From NCBI RefSeq assembly GCF_019320115.1, contig NC_089591.1, forward strand, positions 17,338,502-17,402,501: 64,000 nucleotides of DNA, read 5' to 3'. Below, one piece after another: positions 1 through 11,711 of the stretch. Position 1 is the stretch's first letter; each line of letters opens with the position of its first letter. A program made the translations under genes and the position numbers. The notes beneath the pieces are model-generated. The model had not been told where the DNA came from. It did no database searches and was given only the letters and a program-made list of their open reading frames with translations. Source of the stretch: Miscanthus floridulus. Lineage: Eukaryota > Streptophyta > Magnoliopsida > Poales > Poaceae.

Positions 1-2029
1 TTTCATTAGCTTTCCAGAAAGTCTAGGATCACCTTCTTTGGATGTCTGGATCTCTAGTTACGGGTAAAACAAGTGACTGTTGTGCTGCTGTCCAGATTTC
101 TATACATGTGCTAGGTGATTGCTTTAGCTTGCTCTTGTTTTGGCTAAACATGTTGGTTAGTTCTTGATCAATGCATGTGTGCAATATCTGAACTTAAGTT
201 CACTTGTGTGCCATGCCTAATATGCTTGCTATCCCTCTATAATAGGTTGTGTGATGTTTAGTTAAATAACTCTAGGTGCCTATGTCTTGCATGATCTTAT
301 GTTTGCCCTGAATGCTATTATGTGATGCATCTCATATTACCATTCTTCATATTCATACACTTGCATCTTGCATCTCATCTAGGTACACTAGATGCACCGC
401 GTGAAGGACATGATGTTGGAGCCAAACCCAAAGACGGTGTATGGTGGACCTATACCAAAGATGGAAGGACTAAGCTAGTGCCAAGATGGGAGATGCTCAC
501 CAAGCGAGTGTCATCTAACAAACACTAACCTAGTGTTGGATCCCAGGCAAGCCTCAGAGCATTCTAAGTCTCCCATGTTTTACAAAATATTACTTGAGTC
601 CTTTATGTTTGATGCATTAGGTTATAAGAGTTGATTGGAAACACTTGATGCATGGAACTACCTTGTCTAGATACATATACCTTTAACCCTATGTAGGTCC
701 AGGATCGAATATATGGTTAGCCATGCTTAGACCGGTAGAAGTTTGGTGATTTCCTATCACCTACGAGATATAGGAGGACACCGAAGCATGGTTGGCTATA
801 TTTGCTATCATGGAAAAGAACCATGGGGTAATGTAAATGGAGGCCTGACAGAGTCTATGTGTAGGATGACTCATGTGATTCCGTCTGTGTCGATTAAGGA
901 CCGTACCGTTGTATGACCTTTTGACAAGATTGAACGCATGCCTATCACTCAGCTGGCCAGATAACTCAGTCCGACCACGAAGCCAAGTAGCTCAACTTAG
1001 GCCTGGCCCTGCTCTATTCGAGTGCGCACTCTGGATGGAAGTAAGGATGTGCGAGGAACTAGATGTGAGCCCAAGGGCTGGGTAGTCCTAATCGTCCTGG
1101 CAGCTGGTCGTCCCTGATTGTGCGGCGTTGGGCGAACTCGTGAAATGTGGACCTGAGTTGTACCAAAGGTGACCTAAGACTACCTTAGCGCAGGTATGTC
1201 TGGGCTTGTGTTAGGAATAAATTCCTAGCTGGTTGAAATCGATTCAAATCACCGTCTCTCTCAGATAGTGAGAAACTTGGCTAGCTCCAACATCATAGTA
1301 ATTGTATTATAGAATGTGATAGTTCGGATAAACATGGAATTACTACACCGGCTATGGTTACTATTGTATGTTATCAAATGATATACCACATGTTTGGCAC
1401 AGGATAGTTGCTAATCTAGAGATGAATAGCTATAATTAACTTGATGACCAAAGTATAATTGTATAACTGAGTTAATCGCTTTTATGCAAAAAGTTGTCAA
1501 GCTACCTCCACTTATAAAGCCTTGCATGATCGTTGGAGTCATTTTATTTCTAGTTTATGATGGGTAAGTCTATCTGAGTACATTTGAGTACTCAGGGTTT
1601 ATCCCACCATGTTGCATGTGAAGTTCTTGGCCTGCTGAAGAGAGTGGCTAACCACCGATGGGCTCAGTGACTCTATATTTATTTGTCATCTATATGCTTT
1701 TGTCTGAGGATGTCACTTATGCTAGCAATGTATTTGGAACTTATATTAATGTAATCATTTTAAAGCTATGTTGTTTTCACTAATCGTTTTTGAAACCCAA
1801 ACTTGTACTATTATTTGTGAATGCATTTGTAATATTATTTCTACTGCAACTCTATGTATGTGATGTGTATTTGCTTAATCACACGATCTTAGTTGTGATG
1901 TTGATTTACCGAGGTCCTTCGTGACCCTCGGCGGACTTCTGGGTTTATATAAGTGAAAGTATGTGCGTGTCAACATGTTAGCGGGGACAACCGTACTTGA
2001 TCTTGTATAAATTGGGCGGTTCTATCACA
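1..2029 (+). repeat. 3' portion of the 5' LTR of A1
   Basis: This matches the distal part of the complete solo LTR at 34341-38795 and ends in TCTATCACA, immediately before a primer-binding site. It contains the TTTATATAAG segment about 90 bases before the LTR end that recurs in the family. A 68-codon open frame at 322-528 recurs in the 3' LTR but looks like LTR sequence, not a gene. Over the first 320 or so aligned bases I count about 9 differences from the 3' LTR. Confidence 0.85.
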
Positions 2030-4761
2030 GCTGGCATCAAAGCAAGATTAAGCATAATACTGTCATGTACATAGTTTTAAAAACAAAGTTTTGGTTTTAA
2101 AAAGCCTATTTTAGCTAAAACTTTAGCTACATGCAAATTTGTCAAAACTTATTTGCAAACTATGCTAGCGACATCCTCCTTTATGCCCAGTTAAGGACAA
2201 TTAGGTGGCTATCTAAGTACTAACTATGGGGGATGTACTTTATTGCAATTTTTATTTTGTCATCCATAAGGTGTGCTATTGTATGGATGCTGTTCGCTTG
2301 AATGGTAATGTATGGATCACTATACCTCTACGCCTAGGTAAGAAGGTAAGTTGATGAGTGGCATGACCACAAGTGTGAGCGTGCGGTCGGGGAGAGCTAG
2401 CTTTGATACGACAGTATATGCATGCTTGCATGTGTGTATGGTGCGTATTTAATTGTGGATAGCAAATTTGATGATCGGGTAGCTTTGATACGAAAGTATA
2501 TATATATGGGTATATATATATATATGGAAGTATTTAGCTTGCAACCTAGAGCCCAGACTTTTAGTTCTACATGTATAATTATGGTGTTGGGCTGAAATGA
2601 AATCCTTCTGTAGGTATGCTAACCACGAATGCATAGATTAAATGTAGCTGACGACTAGCTATATATATCGAGAGAGTACGTGTTCTGCCACCGACATAGA
2701 ACGTGATTGGCACCTTAGCCTGGCAGTTTTGTGAGGACGAATAGGATGAGCATGCATCATGATTGTGCTTGTGCATAAATATGCTTCCCTCGCTTTGTCT
2801 AATACTAAGTAACTTGTGATCAATGTGATGTTACTATCTTCCCTGTGTGAAGCTGGACAAAATGCCTTGTTCCATGCCGTTTGAATAGCTGTGCTTGAAG
2901 ATAGTGTGTGATTAGCTTCGCCTTGTATGTTTGCTTTCAAAGGAAATAGATGACAAGTTAGTAGTTAGCAAAAACTTTACCCCTTTGAAAACTAAATTGC
3001 TAAATGTAAGTAAAACTTATTTTGTAGAGATATCCACCTACTCTGTAAAAGGAAATAAAAGATAACAGCACCTTACCACCATGTTTTGCATGATATGGGT
3101 AGTGGTGTTGCTATAGGTGGCTGCTTGTTCTATGCGATCTTTGTGCTTAGTAAGAGTCGCTTAAGCTAATTGGAATGAGTGTTTCGAAATGCTCGCTTAA
3201 GACCATGATGTAGGTGTGGATGCTCGTTATCTAGGTAGTGCTGTAGCTATCACCCCTTTTGTCCTCAATAAGCATATGAGTGTTGAAGAGCGCTATCTTG
3301 GAACAGCGTCCAAGTTTTGTAAATCTCATGGTTGTCGTCTCCAATTAAGTTCTCTCTTAGGGCCTGAGCCTGAGCACGTGGTTACTAGCCCTTGAATGTT
3401 GCGCTACAAAGACCTTTATCCATGCCTTTGCTTGACCTTAGGCCCAAGCTTAGTTCCCTTGAATGCTAGCATGTGTCATGGTTGTCTCGCACCTATGTGG
3501 GAAGACCTTGCTCAAAAATCCTTATTGGACTTCATTGTTCCTTCTCCTACAAACAATCTGGTGCAATGCTAATTGCTATCTACCCTGGCTTTGGAACCTT
3601 TTCCTCGCAGATCATGTCGTTGCTTTATCGACTAAATCCCTAGTCAGTGCATTGGCTCTGTCCCTTGAATCTCATTTGTTTTGTCTCCAACCCTTTCAAG
3701 TCTCTAGATATTTATCAGTCCTGATCTCATGTTGCTGCTCAGTAAGACCAAATCTTATGTTAATCATTACCGAGCAATCACCTTGGTGGACACAAGGCGT
3801 ATATGGAAATTAAGCAAGAGTCCCCTGCTCAGTTGTCTTTGGCAATTAGGCAATGTTCTCTTGCGCTATGTTTTGATCTTTAGATCAACTCCTTGTTGAC
3901 TCCTAACCTTGTGACTACCTTTGTTTGCTATCCCTCCTTCTCATGGTGCTTGCTCCTATGCAACCAAATTTGTGCCATGTGAAAATTCTTGTGGGTTGTA
4001 TGTTCAGTAATGGTGCCACGATTAGCGATCTACGATGCCAGGATGAAATCAAGAGCCTCCTATGGGCATGCACATAAGGTTGTGCTGCTCAGCACGCGCT
4101 GGTATTGAGATTTCTAGTCATGATCCATTGCAGAACGACACCGATATGTTATTCTCTCATGAACTCTTCCTTGGTTAACTCTCCTTATCATGGCGGAGGA
4201 TCTATATGTCGAACCAGATGTAATAGGACTCCCTTCTAAAGTCGTCCAAAGGATAACCTTTGAAGAACATGTCACTGACATGAACTCAACAGACTATAAG
4301 AGATGGTAGACAAGTGACTCTACTTGACTGTCCCTGTAGTGACGCCAGTCATCTAGTGAGCAACTTATGTTGTCCCCGTTAGATCAGAAGGCTACACAAT
4401 ATTTAAAAGTTGGACAAGTTATCATTCGGATGATAAATGGTCCAGGATATTATGTCCTATGATAGGTCACCTAGTGCTTATGAGCTTTCTATTTTAGCCT
4501 TGATCTTTAGGTGCAAGATGATCAATCGACCTTCTTCAGTATGACCCTTTTCTACTGACTTCCATGGCGACTATTTGTTTACTCATCAACTACAATTGTT
4601 GCCATCAAAAAAGAAGTTTGGAAGCTTTTATATGTTGAGGGACAACTGATTAGTTACTAGTAGGAAGGTTAATCTCTAGCTAGGTAATGACTCTTTGGTA
4701 ACTATGAAGGACAGATCTCACAGAACAATGTTAGACGAAGAAACAACAAAGCCAGTCAGCG
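2030..4761 (+). other. Non-coding internal region of A1
   Basis: The beginning and end align by eye with the reverse strand of 56655-59249. It has a TA-rich stretch near 2498-2530. The longest open frame (3463-3813) shows no retroelement motif and I do not call it a gene. At 4758-4765 the internal text runs into LTR text that starts with ATACATGTGCTAGG, which marks a deletion junction. Confidence 0.7.
2032..2043 (+). other. Primer-binding site of A1 (tRNA-iMet type, decayed)
   Basis: TGGCATCAAAGC lies two bases after the LTR end and differs at two positions from the usual plant TGGTATCAGAGC. A2 (59236-59247, minus) keeps the exact motif at the same spacing. Confidence 0.75.
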
Positions 4762-6685
4762 ATACATGTGCTAGGTGATTGCTTTTGCTTGCTCTTGTTT
4801 TGGCTAAACATGTTGGTTAGTTCTTGATCGATGCATGTGTGCAATATCTGAACTTAAGTTCACTTGTGTGCCATGCCTAATATGCTTGCTATCCCTCTAT
4901 AATTGGTTGTGTGATGTTTAGTTAAATAACTCTAGGTGCCTATGTCTTGCATGATCTTATGTTTGCCTTGAATGCTATTATGTGATGCATCTCATCTTAC
5001 CATTCTTCATATTCATGCACTTGCATATTGCATCTCATCTAGGTACACTAGATGCACCACGTGAAGGACGTGATGTTGGAGCCAAACCCAAAGACAGTGT
5101 ATGCTGGACCTATCCCAAAGATGGAAGGACTAAGCAAGTGCCGAGATGGGAGATGCTCACCAAGCGAGTGTCATCTAACAAACACTAACCTAGTGTTGGA
5201 TCCCTGGCAAGCCCCGGAGCATTCTAAGTATCCCATGTTTTACAAAATATTACTTGAGTCCTTTATGTTTGATGCATTAGGTTATAAGAGTTGATTGGAA
5301 ACACTTGATGCATGGAACTACCTTGTCTAGATACATATACCTTTAACCCTGTGTAGGTCTAGGATCGAATATATGCTTAGCCATGCTTAGACCAGTAGAA
5401 GTCTGGTGATTTCCTGTCACCTGCGAGATATAGGTGGATACCGAAGCATGGTTGGCTATATTTGCTATCGTGGAAAAGAACCATGGGGTAATGTAAATGG
5501 AGGCCTAGCAGAGTCTATGTGTAGGATGACTCATGTGATTCTATCTGTGCCGATTAAGGACCGTACCATTGTATGACCATTTGACGAGATTGAACGCATG
5601 CCTATCACTTAGCTTGCTAGATAACTCGTTCTGACCGTGAAGCCGAGTAGCTCAACTCAGGCTAGGCCCCGCTCTGTTTGAGTGCACACTCTGGATGGAA
5701 GTAAGGATGTGCGGGGAGCCAGACATGAGCCCAAGGGTAGGGTAGTCCTGATCATCCTGGCAGCTAGTTGTTCCTGATTGTGTGGTGCTGGGCGAACCCA
5801 CAAAATGTGGACCTAAGTTGTACCAAAGGTGACATAAGACTACTTTGGTGCAGGTATGTCTTGGTTTGTGTTAGGAATAAATTCCCAGCTGGTTGAAATC
5901 GATTCGAATCGCTGTCTCTCCTGGATAGTGAGAAACTTGGCTAGCTCCAACATCGTAGTAATTGTATTATGGAATGTGATAGCTTGGATAAACATGGAAT
6001 TACTACACTGGCTATGTTACTATTGTATGTTATCAAATGATATACCACATGTTTGGCATAGGATAGTTGCTAATCTAGAGATGAATAGCTATAATTAACT
6101 CGATGACCAAAGTATAATTGTATAACTGAGTTAATCACTTTTATGCAAAAAGTTGTCAAGCTACCTCCACTTATAAAGCCTTGCATGATCGTTGGAGTCA
6201 TTTTATTGGTTTATGACGGGTAAGTCTAGCTAAGTACATTCGAGTACTCAGGGTTTATCCTTCCATGTTGTAGGTGAAGTTCTTGGCCTGCTGAAGAGGG
6301 TGGCTTACCGCCGGTGGGCTCAGTGACTCTTTATTTATTTCTCATCTATATGCTTTTGTCTAATGATGTCACTTATGCTGGCAATGTATTTGGAACTTAT
6401 ATTAATGTAATCATTGGAAAACTATGTTGTTTTCACTAATTGGTTTTGAAACCCAAACTTGTACTATTATTTGTGAATGCATTTATAATATTATTTCCGC
6501 TGCAACTCTGTGTATGTGATGTGTAGTTGCTTAATCACGTGGTCTTGGTTGTGATGTTAATTTACCGAGGTCCTTCATGACCCTCGACAGACTATTGGGT
6601 TTATATAAGTGAAAGTATGCGCGTGTTAACATGTTAGCGGGGACAGTCGTACTTGATCTTGTATAAATTGGGTGGTTCTGTCACA
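4762..6685 (+). repeat. Truncated 3' LTR of A1
   Basis: Co-linear with 102-2029 with scattered substitutions and a few small indels. It ends in GGTGGTTCTGTCACA, the shared terminus of the family (compare 38795). The first 2.4 kb or more of a complete LTR is absent. Confidence 0.85.
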
Positions 6686-6701
6686 ATTAGGACCTTTTAA
6701 T

Positions 6702-6713
6702 TGGTATCAGAGC
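6702..6713 (+). other. Primer-binding site of the Copia fragment (tRNA-iMet type)
   Basis: An exact TGGTATCAGAGC, about 45 bases before the gag start codon at 6757. Confidence 0.8.
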
Positions 6714-6756
6714 TATGGTCACCTTGATTTGAAGCTTACCAACCTTCGGTGTCATA

Positions 6757-7562
6757 ATGGCGTAGTTCAACAACACCAAGAAGCCACCTCAATTTGATGG
6801 CACAAACTATCCTTATTGGAAGGCTAAGATCACCACCTATATCAAGTCAATCAGTAGAAAGGTGTGGAAGGTGGTGGAGACCAAGATTGAGGTAGCAAAT
6901 CTGGAAGCTCCCTCCATGGCCGAAGATGTATTGCTCCAAAACAATGATATTGCTCTTAGTGCCATTCATAATGCCATAGATGAGAGAACATTTGAGCAAA
7001 TCAAGAACATTGAGATGGCTCATGAGGCATGGAAGAAGTTGGAGGAGTCATTTGAGGGAACTCAAGCCATGAAGGGTGCTAAGGCATACATTCTCAAGGA
7101 AAAGTTTGCAAGCTTCAAGATGAAGGATGATGAGAGTGTGCTAGAGATGTTTCATAGGCTCCAAGTGCTAGTCAATGATATCAAAGCACTTGGTGAAGAA
7201 GTGAAGGACAAGGACTTCTCTCATAAGTTATTGAGATGCTTACCCTCAAGATTTATTACATTGGTCACTATTCTAGTGAGGAGTGGTTTGGACACCATGA
7301 CACCAAACCAAGTGTTGGGTGATGTGATGACCAATGACACATGTAGAGATGATGATGAGAAGGAAGAAAACAAGGAGAAGAAAGATGACAATAAGGATGA
7401 GAAGAAGAAGAATGTGGCATTCAAAGCCACATCCTCCTCAAAGGGCAAGGCAAAGTAAGAATCATCAAGTGAAGATGAAGACTCAAACCTTGATGAGATT
7501 GATTATGAGAAGATGGCTCTCTTTGTGAAGAGATTTGGCAAATTCATGATGAAGAAGGGATA
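6757..7562 (+). pseudogene. gag: Copia-type gag (UBN2/DUF4219-like), broken
   Basis: Encodes the capsid-like Gag of a Ty1/copia retrotransposon, which packages element RNA in cytoplasmic particles. The frame opens at ATG 6757 and has the N-terminal FDGTNYPYWKAKI segment typical of DUF4219, then the helical UBN2 region with MAHEAWKKLEESFEGT and LLRCLPSRF. A Lys/Glu/Asp-rich linker follows. Codon 3 is TAG, a second in-frame stop lies at 7456-7458, and the same frame continues past it with an acidic stretch and KRFGKFMMKKGY. The zinc knuckle that should follow is lost at the junction near 7562. A start at 6862 would avoid the first stop but cuts off the DUF4219 segment, so I place the original start at 6757. 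Confidence 0.8.
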
Positions 7563-8298
7563 TTGTGGTAGAATACAATTCTTAAAAGTAAATTTCTCCT
7601 TTCTTTTCTAAATAGTGAAGTAGATTTTGGCATTATTGGCATAGATGATGGCTTTAACGGTGCTCAGAAAAGGTTGACCCAAAATAATAGGTGCCCTTAT
7701 GTCACGGCTAGTGTCCAAAACCATGAAGTCCACTGGTACATACGAACATCCAACTCATACAAAGACATTTTCAAGAATTCCTTTGGGGTAACAGAGTCAT
7801 TGATCTACAAGATGCAAACACATGGTTGTATATAACAAAGGTTCTCCATGAATTTTCTCATAAATTACCTTTGGCATAATGTTAACACTCACTCTAAAGT
7901 TGCAGATAGCTTCTCAGAACTCATGAGGTCCAATGCATATGTGGATGATGGGTCTTCCTAGTTCACCTTTGTTGATGGGCAGGGATTCGTCTCGCTATCC
8001 TCCGCTAGATGGTTCTTTGTAAAATCCAGCATTATGAATCTCGACAAGATTTGCAGTTTTAGGATCTTCCGGTTGTCTAGGAATCTTACCTTTGTCGGTC
8101 AAAGGAACAACAACAGCCAGCTGAGCTATTTGTGATTCTATCATTTTATTAAAGCTATGCTAGTTTTTAATGGCTGAGGAGAAGCTATACATTATATTAT
8201 TTATGTTTTCTAAGACTTTGCCATTGGAAGCTAGCTTTCTAGATAATCCTTCCATAATTTTAGCTTGACTAAAGACTAAATCTTTCAAGGATGGCTGA
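7563..8298 (-). pseudogene. F: Athila-like gag C-terminus and protease fragment
   Basis: Read on the minus strand, this begins with a Gag tail (SLKDLVFSQAKIMEGLSRK, near 8290-8160), similar in position and wording to the plus-strand tail of D at 11005-11180. A degenerate retropepsin follows. Its C-terminal part is recognisable as VPVDFMVLDTSRDIRAP and ILGQPFLSTVKAIIY (about 7745-7630). The active-site region reads CNFRVSVNIMP where the lineage has CDLGASVNIMP, so the catalytic Asp is Asn. There are several in-frame stops. The 5' side is cut by the insertion of D at 8299. The 3' side ends at the Copia junction, so RT and integrase are missing here. Confidence 0.72.
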
Positions 8299-9788
8299 TG
8301 TTGGTGATCCTTAATGACGAATTCCGACCGCCAATAACTATCCAAAATGGGAGAAATAAACAAACTTTCAACACATATGCTTTTACTATTGGCACCATTC
8401 CACTTGTATTGGAAGAAATAATTCTTGCAGGACATACATTTGAATACAAGTGGAAAACAAAGGAAAAGGCACAATTCAGAAAGTGTAATGCAGAAATGCA
8501 CAAAGGAATAAAAGGAGAAAGACAACCTACACGCCAAACCTGGGTCAAACACCGATATGGAGACAACCTAGACCAAGCGAGAAGCCCACTAGAGCTAGGC
8601 GGTGGTGAGTGAAGCAGGATAGGGTGCGGCTGCACCGCCCCCAGCCCATCTCGGCCCCACTTTGCTTTGGCGGTTGCATGGCAACATGCATAGGTAGTTT
8701 CCAGTGGTTTCATAATTTATTAGTGCCAAAACCGACCTCACTCTACTATAAATATAAGGTTGGAGCTCTCTCACATAGACACCAATCTTTGGAGCTACAC
8801 ACCTCACTACCACCTCTACTTGTACTCTTTTAGTTTTCAGTAGTATTTTGTGAGCTAGGCAAGAGCTACCTTGGAGAGCTTGGCTCCTTGGAAAAAGAGA
8901 AACTTTGGTATGAATACTATAAAGAGTTCTTCCGTAGGCTTGTTCTCATATCTTCAATATAGAAGTGCATATGAACTAGACTATAGTTTTTATGTTATAA
9001 TCTTGACATATGAACTAGCATATAGTTTGTATGTTATGTTCTTAACATGTTCAACTTTATGCTTAACCATTCATATGATTTGAATGAGTAGAAGTAGAGC
9101 TAGGTTGAGGCGGCGGTTTGTCGTTCCTTTGGGTTTGCCCATGTCCTATGCTTGTCGATCCGTAGGGTCAAAGTCCCAGGGGGATATGGGTAGTTTCATT
9201 GTACACAGGTGTGGTGCTCGAGTGCATGGGAACATTAGGATATGATGGTACCCCCGGGTTGAGGGGTACGCGGTAGGTGGTGACAGCCCTATCCGTTCCT
9301 TGTAATCCCCCACATTCGGGTATTGTGTAGGAGTTTTAAAGTCTCTCACACTTGCTGGCAGACCAGTGCACAGAGATCTCCCTGTCCATCTCACACTTAG
9401 TTTTAACTCTAATCATGTAATTTGTATGATCATCAATTGTTTTTTGCATGGCTATATTTGACCATGCTGGCTACACTTAGGAACATTCTTTTATTCTTTG
9501 TGTTTCTTTTATCCTTGAGGTTGGCCCAGATGTGTGCCCACTATCCTTGAAATACCATTTGTACCCCTATCATGAACTATTGGTTCACTATGCAAGTAAG
9601 TAATCTTGATCATATGCCATACTAGACTCTTATACCTAGCCCTCCTTTGGGAAATATAAATAACGATACCTTGAATACTTCTGGATGAAATGCTATAACG
9701 ATAGATCCGGACGCTTGTGGATATTTTTTGTAATCATGAAGAACTATCATAGTTGGTGTTTTTTGGTGACGTCACTAAGGTTTACTCA
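8299..9788 (+). repeat. 5' LTR of D
   Basis: Starts TGTTGGTGATCC. It aligns with 13783-14983 as far as 9487. I extend it to about 9788 because the primer-binding site begins at 9799 and because 9675-9720 resembles the 3' part of the LTR of E (the CTGGATGAAA segment). The exact 3' terminus (CA at 9787-9788) is a choice, not a proof. Confidence 0.7.
8747..8754 (+). promoter_or_regulatory. TATA box of the D 5' LTR
   Basis: TATAAATA in a C-rich context, conserved in the 3' LTR at 14245-14252. Initiation would be expected roughly 30 bases downstream. Confidence 0.6.
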
Positions 9789-9798
9789 ATCTTAGTAA

Positions 9799-9816
9799 TG
9801 GTGCCATTGTTAGGGA
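9799..9816 (+). other. Primer-binding site of D (decayed)
   Basis: TGGTGCCATTGTTAGGGA looks like the Athila-lineage site TGGCGCCGTTGCCGGGGA after C-to-T and G-to-A changes at CpG and CpNpG positions. That lineage is usually primed by tRNA-Asp. Confidence 0.6.
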
Positions 9817-9939
9817 GGGCTTAGGTTAAAAGAATCTAGTAGGACATGATCATGATCACATGCATGTAATAGTAGCCATAGTTTATGTAGGCTAACTCTG
9901 CTTGTTTTCTTCCTGTTGTGGATGAAAACAAGATAGTGT

Positions 9940-11188
9940 ATGACTAGTTACAACATGTTGGAAAACTACACCATTAATCCGGAGGCACTCCTAAGGAAGA
10001 ATAGGTCCCCTACTGCTTCTTCCTTCGCTACTCCATTGATAGTTGAGCTAGTTAGCCCTGCACCACCCGCTACTACCACTATGGCCAAGACACTCCGTGA
10101 CTACTCCACCCCCGCTATTGCCAACATGCCTGTTGGGCCTACTATCAACACAGTTGCTGGAAAATTTGAGCTATGCACTGGCCTGATCATGATGGTGCAG
10201 GCAAACTAATTCCATGGTTCTCCTAGCAAGGACGCAAGTGCACGCTTGCAACACTTCCTGGAGCTGTGCAACACCATTGTCATCAAAGACGTCTCACCAG
10301 CTAGCATAACGCTCTATCTGTTTCCCTTCTTCCTCGTGGGGAGGGCAAAACAATGGTTCTATAAGGAAAAGGAAGCTGTCAGTAGTGGGACAAATGTTCT
10401 ACGAAGTTCCTTGTGACGTTTTTCCCTTGGGCAAAACCAATGCCCTAAGGGGGGAAATTTCAAATTTCTAGCAGACTTTAATGGAATCCATCCCGAGGGC
10501 TGCAGGATTACATCTAGGCATGCCCACACCATGGGATGGAAAACTAGCTCATGCTCCAGAACTTCTATGAGGGGCTTACACCCATATCAAAGGGGCACGT
10601 AGATGTCATTGCTGGAGGCATGTTTCTTTCCCTAACCATCGATGGAGCCATGGCTCTCATCGAAAAGATGGTGGCTAATCAGAGCTAGGGGAAGAAACAA
10701 AACAACAAAAAGGCATGCATACCATGAAGGAGGCAGATATGCTTGCCTCAAAAATGGATTTATTGTTGAAAAGACTTGACGAGCGTGCTGCTGACAAGGA
10801 GGCTATGAAAGGCACCGTCAACCATGGATTCACACATGATGTGTGAGGTCTATGGAGAAGTAGAACACTTGGGGAATGATTGCCCCAAAACTCATGAAGA
10901 AGCATCATACATCAACAACGGGTTCCGACAAGGTAACAATAATCAGTGCAACAATCAGTCCGGCTCACAAGGAGGTAATTCGAATTTTAACTCAAATTAC
11001 AATTCGAAACAACCTTCCTTGAAGGACCTAGTCCTAGGTCAAGAAAAAAATAATGAAAATATAACCAAAAAGCATATGTATAATGATAAAATGATTGAAA
11101 ATATAAATTCTAAACTTGAAAATCTATCATCATTCGTTAAAAATCAACTAAGCTCTAATAAAATGATAGAAACACAGTTAGGTTAGAT
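9940..11188 (+). pseudogene. gag: Athila-like gag of D, frameshifted
   Basis: This was the capsid/nucleocapsid polyprotein of a Ty3/gypsy element. The frame opens at 9940. After a stop at 10207-10209 it continues in the same frame with the retrotransposon Gag core (LQHFLELCNTIVIKDVSP, then GRAKQWFYKEKEA). Frames change near 10383 and again over the next 200 bases. Near 10840 comes the zinc knuckle, but the second Cys of the CCHC is Tyr (CEVYGEVEHLGNDC), which should abolish zinc binding. An Asn/Gly/Ser-rich stretch leads into the conserved tail PSLKDLVLGQEKN. Several stops and at least two frameshifts make it non-functional. Confidence 0.8.
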
Positions 11189-11225
11189 TACTGCTGCTAT
11201 ACCTATTTCTTATTCGAGAAAGATT

Positions 11226-11711
11226 TTGGGGCAACCTAAAACTTCTCTTGAATGTGTCAAAATGGTCTCAACGAGGTTCGGTAAGCCTCTATGTTGGGAA
11301 AACCATGATTATCTCTTAGATCCACCATTCATCGCCAAAAAAGAAGATCTTGACCGCCTGACAATCACATGCTTGATTGGCCCACATATCTTCCACAATG
11401 CCTTCTACGACCTTGGACCAAGCATTAATGTCATGTCCAAGGTAATATATGATAAAATACTAGGTGAAACTTTTTCCACTACAAATTTTCACATGCAGAT
11501 GGCAGATCAGTCTTCATGAAAGCCAGAGGGATTAGCCAAGGACATCTTGGCAAAAATTTAAGACACATACGTCCCTACGGAATTCATCGTTCTAGACATG
11601 GGCCATAATGAGGAAGTTCCCCTCCTCCTAGGGAGACCATTCCTTAACACTACAAATGTAGTCTTACACATAGGGTCACAGCATGTTAGCTTCCACATTT
11701 AAGGACAAGCA
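11226..11711 (+). pseudogene. Retropepsin domain of D, interrupted by stops
   Basis: This aspartic protease would mature Gag. The reading frame has FGKPLCWENHDYLL, then the active site in NAFYDLGPSINVMSKVIYD (Asp-Leu-Gly, the form usual in Athila-type proteases), and after two in-frame stops (from 11517 and near 11560) the C-terminal PLLLGRPFLNTTNVV that closes the fold. The same frame runs through, so the damage is nonsense mutations and not rearrangement. No RT follows. Confidence 0.75.

Larger units (their letters stand above)
1..6685 (+). mobile_element. A1: non-coding long-LTR gypsy-type retrotransposon, internally deleted
   Basis: The same LTR text occurs at both ends (102-2029 and 4762-6685), and the first copy is followed directly by a primer-binding site. 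The internal part matches the minus-strand internal region of A2 (54547-59249) as far as the point equivalent to about 56655, then jumps into the middle of an LTR. Roughly 2 kb of internal sequence and the first part of the 3' LTR are therefore missing. No gag, protease, RT or integrase motif is visible on either strand. The left end lies outside the window. The right flank ATTAG (6686-6690) would be one target-site copy, but its partner cannot be seen. Family membership is clear from the repeats. A relation to Tekay/Del-type gypsy elements is inferred from the LTR start, the iMet-type primer site and the PPT of A2. Confidence 0.82.
6686..7562 (+). mobile_element. 5' fragment of a Copia-type LTR retrotransposon
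   Basis: A primer-binding site followed by a copia-type gag reading frame identifies this remnant. A1 is inserted just upstream, so the short piece 6686-6700 may be the last bases of the copia LTR. On the right it stops inside gag at about 7562 and joins the minus-strand fragment F. Protease, integrase, RT and RNase H are absent. Confidence 0.75.

Noticed and set aside
3463..3813. A 116-codon plus-strand frame in the A1 interior
   Set aside because: No domain or recognisable composition, and the homologous interior of A2 shows no matching gene. Taken as chance.
8285..8833. Overlapping frames on both strands in the D LTR
   Set aside because: They lie in the LTR promoter region, and the sister LTR at 13783-14330 does not keep them.
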